64,000 nt of DNA, from positions 1,798,001 to 1,862,000 of the forward strand of contig JAGUCH010000001.1 in assembly GCA_019096065.1 (NCBI GenBank), given 5' to 3'. A model generated the notes under the pieces. That model made no database searches. It saw nothing but the letters and a program-made list of their open reading frames with translations, and was not told the origin of the DNA. Within the stretch, counting starts at the first letter, position 1, and every line of letters begins with the position of its first letter. Positions 1-9,667 of the stretch are shown here, piece by piece. The translations under genes and the position numbers were made by a program. This stretch comes from Paracyclopina nana. Taxonomy: Eukaryota > Arthropoda > Copepoda > Cyclopoida > Cyclopettidae.

Positions 1-182
1 GCTCGGGCTCGTTCGCTCTCAGTTTCAAGGGCGCGTCCTTCCTAGTGAGGCAACAGGGAAAGTAAACAAAGTGCGAGTTTGCGCGAGCTCAAGCTCAAAT
101 CAGCTGATCTCTCTACTACAAAGGTGAAATCTCGAGGTCTCTTGACCGCAACCTCGATAATTATTGCTGACCTTTGCCCACT
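1..182 (+). other. 5' untranslated exon 1 of the host gene (probable)
   Basis: This stretch lies upstream of a short intron with consensus ends (donor gtaagt from 183, acceptor ttgcag ending at 235) and has no long open frame. I read it as a 5' UTR exon of the gene whose start codon is at 291. The left edge is cut by the window, and the transcription start is not visible. An alternative weak donor (aaaggtgaaa) lies near 122. Confidence 0.4.
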
Positions 183-235
183 GTAAGTTGCACATTTGGA
201 CATTCTACAAATTTTATCATTTGCTGTTGTTGCAG
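183..235 (+). other. short host intron, 53 bp
   Basis: The sequence begins gtaagttgcac and ends in a T-rich tract followed by gcag, all within 53 bp. Such a very short intron is typical of compact animal genomes. It contrasts with the roughly 39-kb intron that follows in the same gene. Confidence 0.5.
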
Positions 236-290
236 GATAACGAGAGTGAAAAGTGCAGTGTCATCATCAACAGCCTAACGGAACATCAAC

Positions 291-305
291 ATGCTGAGAC
301 ACAAG
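291..305 (+). CDS. start-codon exon of the host gene (5 codons), probably sestrin
   Basis: An exon at 236-305 is bounded by an acceptor (gcag at 232-235) and a donor (AAG|gtagga at 306). It contains one ATG at 291 followed by five open codons (M-L-R-H-K), ending in phase 0. The next exon I can recognise on this strand, at 39376, also starts in phase 0, so the two are compatible. This would place the sestrin domain almost at the N-terminus of this isoform. The link rests only on strand, phase and order. Exons hidden in the intervening 39 kb, or a different gene at the left edge, are possible. Confidence 0.35.
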
Positions 306-3300
306 GTAGGACTATGCTCATTTGCTGAGACTTTACAGCTGAGAATTTATGTGTTTTAATCTTTGCTGAGAAGCAATTATCTCAATTTGCTGATGAAATT
401 ATGAAAAATGTATTGTTTCTCAGCTTTTGTTTTGGAAACAGCTGAGAGCTGCTGAGTTTGCTTTTGTTTGGGGACTGAGGTAGATCAAATTTATTAATCA
501 GCTCAGCTGATGACTCAGTTACTCAGCCAGCTTTATGTGGTAAAAGCTGAGTTTGTTGTCATTCTCTGATAACTGTTGCCAGGCTGAATCTCAGCTGTCA
601 AAAGTCATCTGTAGATTGCATTTTTGATACTGTTCATGGTTATCTGTAGGTTTTTTTGACCTTATTTGAGTTGAACTGGGTCAGTTTACTCTTTATTTAA
701 CATTCCACATTCATGTGTCAAAAGATCAAATAAGCTTTGATATTCCTCGTGCTGTTTGTTTGTTGCTCATTCAGCCCGCTTTTTTTCATCTCATTGTTTG
801 CACTAGCTAGGCCAGTTTTATTGCTGCTCTGCAGCAGTTTGACATAAATCTTGTAGACAACTAATATCACATAAAAAAGGGCTGATGGAAAAGTGTGCTG
901 CCCATCTTTCACACATTAACACTCAACTGCTAAGAAACCTGAAACTTGCCAGCTGGTCATCATCATCACTTCCAAGTAGTAACAAAATTGCCTGAATCCC
1001 CAAGATAATGTTTGTTTACTTTTTGTGTTCAAATGCCAACATTTGTGCATTTTTTTCGCTACAGCCAATTTTCACCTTTGCTGATGTCAGCTCAAATTGA
1101 CATGTCATTAAAGCCTGACGTTTAAAAAATACTTCACTTTGGGATTTTAAGAAGGTTTGCATGCCCTCAGTGCTTTTGTCATTAAGATTCTGAACTAGGT
1201 TGATGATGAACATTTAATGATTCCTTGCACAACAGCTGTAATAACAGTTTTGAGTTCATTTAGCTCCCCGATGATGAAATGAAACCTTTTGTCAAAATCC
1301 GGCCTGGAAATCATCATTGTGGATTTTTTTCCAGCATAGTGGGAGTTTTCTTTCTCACGGTCAAAAAGTAGGCACAATGTGGCAATTACCTCGGAAATGA
1401 ATGTTGTCATTATTAAATTTGGGAAATTAGTGCCTCTATGGCTTTTTCTCACTGGCAAAGCTCATTTTACATTTGTACCTTTTTCCAGTCAATTTGAGCC
1501 TCAGTGTGGTCCATGATGCTTTATTGCTTTGATATCTCTATCTTTTTGGATTGAGTTCCTGATTTTGTGAAGACCACCCAGGCTAATTTGAAAATAATCT
1601 CTGAAACAATTTTTCAACTCTGTGACATGCAATGTCATTATTGGTAGTGATTGACAAAAAAAAAATCAAAATTGATTTTTTTATTTCTATTTTTTGGGGG
1701 CTCTGAAATGTAATTACACATTTGATGTGACAGGATCAACAAGGAGAGACATAAAAATTGCGCGTCGCGGATAAAAAATCATCCAATTACGTCAATCATG
1801 TCAAAAAATGTCAGCAGCAGCTACACAATGAGTTTCGCGTACTTTTTACAATAAATGTCCCAGGGCTGATTCTCATGGCTTTTGAAATTCAGGGAAAATC
1901 ATTTCGTATAATTGGGTTAGACATTTTTTGGTGAGTGCACAGCCTGAAAATTGCTCTATACTTAAGCGGACTAAAAAGTGGGATTTTCAGATGGACACGG
2001 ACCAGTGTGTTGTAACAAATTATTGAGTACTGATTGACACGCCCTCTCGGGTGGTTTCCCAGAATTTCTCGACTAACAAGAATGACATACACACTGGCCC
2101 AACTGGCTCAAGTATTTCGGAAATCAATTTTTGCTTTGCGCCTTTTTCAACGTCAGCTAAATTGCTCTAGGTGGATTTGAATATCATTACAACAAAGGTC
2201 TAATCAAATCCAGTTGCCTGGGGGAAATTAATTCTATGGTTTTCCGAGGTGAAAACCTGCAATTTTCCCTCTATATCGTTAGCAGCTCGACGAGCAACTC
2301 GTTTTTTTTCCTTCTAAAATTCTAGAATTAATTTCCGCCTAGATTTCAAGATTGCTATTTATTCAATGGAGCATTTGAAAAGGGCTGGTCTTTTTTCACG
2401 TTTCTAAGATCGATTCTGCTGTAGTAATCATTGTGATTCCGTTAATGCCAGTTCCTCGACCCTTTTATGTTATGATGACGCATAATTAGAGCTTATGATA
2501 ATAATAGTAATGCATGCACGAAGAAAAAATGGCCGCCAACATAACAATTAGTTTGTTTCTCGTGTTTTATTTACTGCCATGCACGCTCTGCTTGACTATC
2601 GAAATTTGATTTCAGAGCGAGCAGTTTGCTCGGCTTTCGGCCCACTGTGCATGCTCAGCCTACTTTTTAACGCTCCTAGTCTTACTCAACGACAAACATA
2701 AATTAAACCTAGGCTCTATTTATTTGGCCAAGCGCGAATTTGCGTCGAAAATGCACTTTTCGTGTACATATTATGTATTTTTCGCACTAAAAAACGGCCT
2801 TAGCAGTCTTAGTCTTAGCAATGATGATGATAATGGGAAATGGGCCCCTCAAAAAATATTTGCAGTCTTGCTATTATTAATTTTTTTATGCTTCTGCGCT
2901 ACGCCCATTTCTAATTAAACCTTTCGAGATTTTAGCAAGTTTTATATTAAGCATCAAAAGTCGCGTGTTACTCCTCCATTAAAAGTTATCCGTCTTTTGC
3001 TTTAATTGGCACTTTTTTATTTGGGCTTGCACAGTTCTGCGATTTCATGTTGATTGGAATTTCTGTTCGTTGTCGTTGTCTCCATTTGTGTCACTTTAGA
3101 TCCTCATTTGTACTCTCTCGTAAATTACGCGAAATCGACCCAAAATTTCCGGCTTATTTTTTTATAGGGCAGCTTTGCTAAGCTAAAAATCAATGCGCTG
3201 TTAAATGGGAAGGGGAAAAAACCTTGTTATTCATGTGTTCCAGTCTAGTTTTTAACTAGGTTCTTTGTGGGTAAAACAATGGTCAGAAAATAGATAGGCA

Positions 3301-6300
3301 TCACGAATCATCATCACCTAGTCATGATAAAGAGGGCTGCTAAACAAAAGGAATTAATGAGCAAGCAAGCTACCCTTTTGGAATTTAGCTGACTCAGTCT
3401 CAATGGCTAGCTAAATTGACCATAATCGAAAAGTAACGTACAAGCTGGAAAACCTTTTAAAAAATGTCCAATCCATCACCCTAAGAAAAAAAGAGGTTGT
3501 TTTGCTTTGATTTTGGCCAATAGTTTGTACAATATGTTGCTTCTGTGTTTTTGAAGCAATTTTACTTAATTGACATTTTTCCAGGTTTTCATGCTGTTGG
3601 CAATAAAAGATTGCACACACGTGTTCGCTATGCGCGCAATTGTTTTGGCTCAAAAACGTCAAACGTTATTTGTCATGTCTGGTTATTTTAACGACCGCAA
3701 AATGGAGTTGAGGAGGGGTGAATATGTTTCAATTTTCGGGCCAAAAACCCATTCGTCAATTCATCATTTATGGGATTAGCGGCCATTTTGTGGCTCTAGA
3801 CGAAAAATTATTGGTCTTCCAAGCCATGAGACTAAGCTTTTTCCTTTTTTAGTGCTATGTGAAAAGTATCTCATTTTGGGGGTTTGAGTGCCGGTTTTCC
3901 CAGTGTGCTGCGCAGGCCGGCTGTCAAGGTCGTTTCGGGTCATGGTGGAAAATTCAAGCAGTGACAAATGGCTGACTTCGCATTTGAGGATCTATTTAAG
4001 CATGCTTAAAACGGCTTGAAGAATTTGGTTTTTTTTTTGGAGCTAGATGAGTTGAGCTAGGTTTTTCATTGATTTGTGTACTCAATTTTAGTGGATTAAG
4101 GCCAATTTTGGATTTTTTTCGGCTGCATTCAGCATAGTTGTGACCAGGCACCCCGTGACGAAATGTGGTCGAGAATGTGAGCTATGTTCTCACACTTTTT
4201 TTCGGTCATTTCCAAGATGTTGGCAGATGTGTCTTTCTCCTCGTCTGCAGCTTTTGAATCTGAATGCGAAATGACGGCAAATTTATGACCACACCAGACT
4301 CCACTTCCTGTTTTAAAGCCGAAAAAAAGAAGTTCTGCAAGCCTTAAAAAATGTGCTGGAAAAAAATCCAGCGTTTTTGGATAAAAATCTATCAGTGCAC
4401 ATCCTGCTTTTGTATACATTATAGACTACTAAAATCAAAAGCAGCTGTTCATATTAGTATCAAATCAATAATATTGATGTAGGGCGATCCCAGCGGCCTT
4501 AAATGGCAACAGTTGGGATTTTCAGCTGACAAAGCGAAAGAAAAACTGAGTTACAACGTTTAGGGCTATCAGACTTTTTAAGCAATTGCTTCATGACGCG
4601 AAAATAGAGTTGGTTTATAAGCTACCTAAAATCAAGATGTTTTAGTCTTAAATGACAGTCGATTTTTAAAATACCGGTAGATGTCTTTGTTATGATACTG
4701 TTGTCTATAGCATAGTAGTTTTATGGCTTTAAAACTTACTGTCTGTTTACCTTACTTGACACAGCCTTTCCGGCTCTCATTTTATTGGGTGATATTTTGA
4801 ACCTGCGAGTGGAAACATAAACATACCCAAATTTTTTTTTTGAACTGGTTTCTCAAAGTGGAAGTGTAATAAAATTTCACAGGATTCTATGCCCTGTAAG
4901 CAATCTTTGCCCGCGATAAAATCTGTTTATTTTTTGCCGAAAGCACAATCACAAAGTTTGCATGAGCGTGGTGGAAATTTTTTTTTTTGCTACCTTCAAA
5001 TAGGACCATGGGGAATTCAGAGTGGAATGTTGAGCGCTGGCAAATTCTGCCCTTTGAAAAAAAGTTGTTTTGGCCAGGGGGGTCTCGTAAGTGAGTTCTT
5101 GACGCAAGTTTTGCATGCTAAAATCACCAAATCTGTTTGTCTTAGCCTAGGTGGCGCTAGTAGTTCTTACTACATAGCGCGTGAGCTCAAGTGACGTGTC
5201 AGTCATGGAGGCAAGCAGGCTAATCTCACGCGTCTTCAACAGAGCTCCTAGATAAGTTCTGTCTTTTTTAAAAAAGTATGCAATTTGGGCACTTTTTGAT
5301 AATTTAAGGCTGGTTATGGAAATTTTTGAAAGTGAAATCCACAGAATTCTATTGAAATTTTGTCTTGAAGCCTACCACAGCTCAGTCAGACTGTGTGCTA
5401 TAGTAAAGCAGCGACAAGAACTCACCTTATTACTATAGATCATCTTGGTTTTGGCTTATTCAGGGTAGCCCAGTCATTTGACGAGTCATTGATGGTTAAT
5501 TTTGAGCCCCTTTCTCTTCCTCCATAAATGTCATTTTGTGTGAGTCCAACCAATAAACATGGCATTTTTAGTGGTCGTCTTCAAAAAGCGGCTACTCTCT
5601 TCTCCTAAAAAAACAACTAAACCTGACTTGATGAGTTCAAGAATTCTCATGGAATTTACCACCCAATTTCGGCAACAGCAACAACAAGGCTCTGGCTTGG
5701 AAAAAGAAAAGGGCTTGAAAAAAACTAGGCTGTATGGTATACTTTGCTAAATTACTTCCCAGAGCTTTATGTAATTTACACTAGTGCGCAAATTTGGCTC
5801 TTGTCTCGGGCTCGAGCTATAAGCTGTATAGGGTAATTTTGCTACACTGGCTCAGGCAAAAAAAAAATGGTGGAACCACAAATTGCAAGCCATAAAGAGA
5901 GCGGCCAGCAATTTTTTTCGCAACAAAAACTTCTCTTTTCCCAAGTTGCAGAAGGGGGATGTTTATAAGATTGGCTTCTTGAATTTTCGATCATTCATTA
6001 ATTGCTCAATTACGTCAAGCCCAGTGTGCTGTAGTAATTATGATATAATATAAAGATGTTGTAAGGAGGTTTTCTCAGTTAAGTATTTCAAAGTCCCTAT
6101 AATTTTACGTGGACTTAATTTGGGTGTTTGGTGGCACTGCGAAAAACCCTCAGAAGATCCTCATTACTGCCAATAAAGCTGTCTCCGTCCAGATATTGGC
6201 CATTTTTGGCCTGTGTGGTAAAAGCACAAATTGCAAATGACTTTTACTGCTGTTAGCTGTCCTCTGTAGCGCTGCTGTTCCATCCGGTCGTAAAATGCGT

Positions 6301-8038
6301 TGTGTAGTGAAATAATTCTCCGCGACGAGCTTCGAGTCAATTCTTGGTTAATAACCAATTTGGAAAACGTCCACTGCTCGTGTGAAAAATGATGTATCAG
6401 AGAATCCTTTAGGGCAAACACCCCAAAGAACTAATGAAGCTCATCATTATTTTGATCTCTTCAAATTTAGTTAAGGAGTCGAGGGCTTGATAGACCCCAT
6501 CAATTGCAGCAGTAATTCGACTTTGAAAAATCACTCTCCACATAGAGCATCGTAATGAGCCTCAAAAACTTTTTTAAGGCTGCTGTTGACTTTGCCCTGT
6601 GTGATAAAAGTATAAAATGTGTGTGTGGCTGCAGGGCATGGCTGGTTTCATTAATATCTTTGAACGCCCCAAGAAATTGGAGAGGATCGAGATTAAACTG
6701 TTTCATTGCCACGAACAAAAGGCAGACGGTGCACACTGTGGGTAGCGGGGTGAAAAAATACCTTGCGCACAGGGTGTTTTGGCCTGCCAGAGCCCCAGTG
6801 TGGCCCAGTGATTGTAATTGCCCCAAGGGGCAGCCAAGCCAAAAAACTGGTGGCGAAATTGAAATTGAAGCTGGAAATAGGTAAGAAGCTTGCATAAATG
6901 AGGATTCCAGCCTCGTTTTCCCAATGAGGGAGCATGACTCGGCGAATTCTCCAATTACAGATTGCAAAATAGGGTGAAAAGTGCAAAATGGCGCCAGCCA
7001 GGCAGCTAGGGGATAAAAGGGGGCAAACTTGACAAAGATAGCCAAACATGTGTAATAAAAAACCGCTCTGGTCAGTCTATATAAAAGTCGATAAAAGTAT
7101 TTTTTTTCCTGCCAAAATTAACTGCCTCGTCCTCTCCCCTGCCAATTTCCCAGACCCCAAAGCTTTGATTTTTAATTAGAGTGGAGTTTTTCTCCAATTT
7201 AATTGATGCTTTATTATTGGGAGGTGGCTTTATGACCCCAATAAAAAATGATGACTTCCAAATTCGGTCTAGACTCGCGCTAGCTTTTTCCAACTGCAAA
7301 TTTGATTAAAAAGGCCTTATTATGATTTATGGCGTACAGCTCAGGTCGTCGGCGTTTGATCAAAACAAATTTGCAAAGTCATGCTTGGCTCAAAATTAAG
7401 ATAAACATCTCGGAGCACAATGACAAGGTATGCAAATTTCACGCCCATTTAGCTTCATTATCAGCGTCTGCTGCTGCTGCTGTTCTGGTTAGAAATATTG
7501 ATGCGTTTCTCTACTTTTTATGGCTCACAGGTTTTATGGCTTTTTCCATAACGCATCGAGATGCGTCGATACGCGTCATTGCGATAAAAAGTTATGGCCA
7601 AAGTTCATTGCCATCAGATAGCAAAAACGATGCTCCGTATCAGTTGTTTGAGGCCATATTTCACGGTTTTACGTGGGCCGGAAAAAGAAAGCAAGCTGGT
7701 TAAAAAACCTGTCTCTTAATGATATAGTATTTTTTAAAAGTAATTTTCGAGGGATATTTTTTTGTGCTTTTTCTAGCCAAATGGACATTTTAAGTTTGTC
7801 CAAATTGAGCAGTCACGCAACCTACTTTTCAAAAGAAAACGCGTTTTTCCTCTCAAATTAGCATGTTTGCAATTTGGATAGACATTTTCAAGCTACCCCC
7901 TTGCTCACAGATGAGTGCACGTGAAAAAATGACAAGATTTCCCTTCTGACACAGAAAAATGACCGTCCATCCTCCTCCTCCCAACCAGAAATTTTCCTAA
8001 GTTTTCTGAAAGTTATTGTAACGTGTTAGCACTCCTTC
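306..8038. other. host intron, no gene seen
   Basis: AT-rich sequence with many homopolymer T and A runs and only short, scattered open frames that look random. No exon with flanking splice signals and a recognisable protein was seen. It contains several copies of a CCCAGTGTG/CCCACTGTG-like motif (for example near 2641, 3899, 6019, 6792). The start is rich in cagctga/gctgag words (about 340-600). Confidence 0.5.
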
Positions 8039-8206
8039 GTTTTACCCAGGTTGAGTTTATGTCATTATGTAACATTAACTTCCATACCACCTAAGTAAAA
8101 AAATTGGAAAAAATCGAATGTGACAAGGAAAATGGGTGTTTTCGATTTTACCTAGGTGTCAAGGCAGTTAATGTTACATAATGACTAAAACTCAATGTTG
8201 ATAAAA
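8039..8206. mobile_element. MITE-like inverted repeat 1 (168 bp)
   Basis: The arms at about 8039-8101 and 8146-8206 are near-perfect inverted copies of each other. Both carry the core attatgtaacattaact or its complement. A second pairing of aaaatcga with tcgatttt lies near the loop. There is no coding capacity. The structure fits a non-autonomous foldback DNA element. No clear target-site duplication was identified. Confidence 0.6.
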
Positions 8207-8450
8207 CGTATAAGTTTTACTGAGAGTTTTTTTGGCGTATGAGGGCTCAGAATTTCTGGTTGGGCTGTAGCTGTCTTCGTTTCGCCAGATAAAGTCCGCC
8301 CACTGTGCATCCCCAGAATTCATGCATCATTATTCAGATTAAACGGGTTCAAAGACCCAGGCCATTTCCCATGCCATTTTTCAAACAATTAATGAGCAGC
8401 ATTAACTTATTCTTCATCTTGGGGAAACTGAGGAATATGCTCATAATTTA

Positions 8451-8687
8451 GGCCGTTCTCATATTGCCAGAAATAGCTAAGCTCAGGTAATAAAAAGCTA
8501 AGCAAAAACTCAACATTTGAAGCAAAGCTGCTGCTTTTTTAATGTTGAGCGAATTTAGCCAACGCAAACCAGTTAATTCACTCAACTTTTAAAAGGTGCA
8601 GCTAGCTGCTTTTCTTTTCAAAATGTTGAGTGTTGGCTTTGCTGTTTTTACCTTAGCTTAGCTTTTTCCCGCAATATGAGAACGGCC
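8451..8687. mobile_element. MITE with 17-bp terminal inverted repeats and TA flanks
   Basis: The left end GGCCGTTCTCATATTGC (8451-8467) is repeated as its exact reverse complement at 8671-8687. Both ends are flanked by TA (8449-8450 and 8688-8689), the target duplication typical of the Tc1/mariner superfamily. Inner segments also pair: gctaagc-rich and ctcaaca-rich stretches match their inverted partners near 8610-8665. The 237-bp length and lack of any open frame make it a non-autonomous element. Confidence 0.7.
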
Positions 8688-8876
8688 TAATAAATACCGT
8701 GATGCTCAGATTAAAGAAATGGCTGACACGATGATTTATGAGAGAATTGTCGTCCCTTCTTTGTTGGCTCAAATATGGCGCGAATGTGTAAAGTTATGGG
8801 CTTGACCTGCGCATTTCTAATCTTGTCAGATTGCAGTTAGCAATTTTCGCGACCAGCAAAAATAGTTATTTATTTC

Positions 8877-9051
8877 GAGCTGGGGCACGTAAAGTAGGGT
8901 CATTAAATAGCTGAGCGAGGATTTTAAAATGGGAAAACTCGAGTACAGCTTTACTAGCCCGAGCCTGCGAGGGCTGTGATTGTATGAGTGTTTTTCCATT
9001 TTAAAATCCGAGGTCAGCTATTTAATGACCCTACTTTACGTGCCCTAGCTC
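8877..9051. mobile_element. MITE-like inverted repeat 3 (175 bp)
   Basis: The two arms, each about 56 bp, lie at 8877-8932 and about 8996-9051. They are almost perfect inverted copies and share ggcacgtaaagtagggtcat and its complement. The pairing may extend weakly outward into the AT-rich flanks. The loop (about 8940-8990) is more GC-rich. This reads as a foldback or MITE element. The superfamily is not assignable because no target duplication was clear. Confidence 0.65.
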
Positions 9052-9238
9052 AAAATATACAATTTTATATTCTGTAATACGATTTTTGAGTGTTTTAATG
9101 AAGTTACCGGGCTGCCCCGTGCCCTAGAAAATACTGCTCGGTTTTTAGTTGCTATGTGAATGTCAGTGGCTCTCATGAGCTAGCATCCCGTTGTTTGGGA
9201 GCAATAAAAAAGACTTTTAAGATTCAATTAGCAGGGGT

Positions 9239-9310
9239 GCTCCTATGGCACAATGGTTAGAGCGCTTGGCTATTAATTCAGCAGTCTAGGGTTCAAACCC
9301 CAGTCATTCC
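9239..9310 (+). tRNA. tRNA-like sequence 1 (pseudo-tRNA or tRNA-derived SINE head)
   Basis: This 72-nt stretch carries an A-box-like tggcacaatgg, a strong B box (gggttcaaaccc), and a run of seven T at 9319-9325 that would act as a Pol III terminator. The central arm can be read with an ATT anticodon, which would be Asn-like, but its stem has mismatches and the acceptor ends do not pair. It is therefore probably a degenerate tRNA copy or the head of a tRNA-derived SINE, not a working tRNA. A related sequence follows about 80 bp downstream. Confidence 0.4.
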
Positions 9311-9386
9311 TTCTTAACTTTTTTTATTTCTCTATCTGGCTTAAGTTATGGTTAAAATCCTGTACATAGCATCCAATCTTCATGAT

Positions 9387-9404
9387 GTTTCCATAGCTCA
9401 GTGG
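9387..9404 (+). pseudogene. tRNA-like sequence 2, 5' part (split by the Ty3 element)
   Basis: These 18 nt (gtttccatagctcagtgg) contain an A box and the first half of a D arm. The rest continues at 18649, on the other side of the retroelement. The last four bases, GTGG (9401-9404), are the target site that is duplicated at 18645-18648. Confidence 0.6.
9401..9404 (+). repeat. target-site duplication GTGG, left copy
   Basis: GTGG directly precedes the left LTR, and the same four bases directly follow the right LTR at 18645-18648. Gypsy-type elements commonly make 4-5 bp duplications. Confidence 0.6.
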
Positions 9405-9649
9405 TGTAGTAGGTCGAGATATACTACTGTGACTTATCAAGCCACTACTCGTATCTAGGCTACGTCAAGCGGGGACGGGCCTGGAGGCTAGCAGAGGTCA
9501 GTCTTTGGGCCGCAGACAACACGTGTCAATGCGGTGAATTTATTTCCTTTACTGATGATCACACTATACTACTCGTTATACTACCGCGCGCCCGAGGCGA
9601 GCGCGCGCAGCGAGCGGTCGACCCGTAGGCCGACACGCTCCCTGCTACA
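9405..9649 (-). repeat. 3' LTR of the Ty3 element
   Basis: 245 bp, beginning TGTAGTAGG and ending TGCTACA on the + strand, with TGTAG/CTACA inverted ends. By eye it is identical to the copy at 18400-18644. It contains a GC-rich stretch with palindromic gcgcgc runs near 9580-9610. Confidence 0.92.
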
Positions 9650-9657
9650 TCACCCCA
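9650..9657 (-). other. polypurine tract of the Ty3 element (candidate)
   Basis: On the minus strand, TGGGGTGA sits directly before the 3' LTR, where plus-strand DNA priming is expected. It is short but correctly placed, just after the env stop codon at 9668. Confidence 0.5.
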
Positions 9658-9667
9658 CGCTAGAAGG

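Noticed and set aside
6500-7049. Overlapping open frames of 118-181 codons on the minus strand and 109 on the plus strand
   Set aside because: Several frames are open at once over the same bases, the products are unlike any known family, and there are no splice signals. This looks like chance in a stop-poor stretch.
9239-9310. A functional tRNA-Asn gene
   Set aside because: The acceptor ends do not pair and the anticodon stem has mismatches. Kept only as a tRNA-like sequence.
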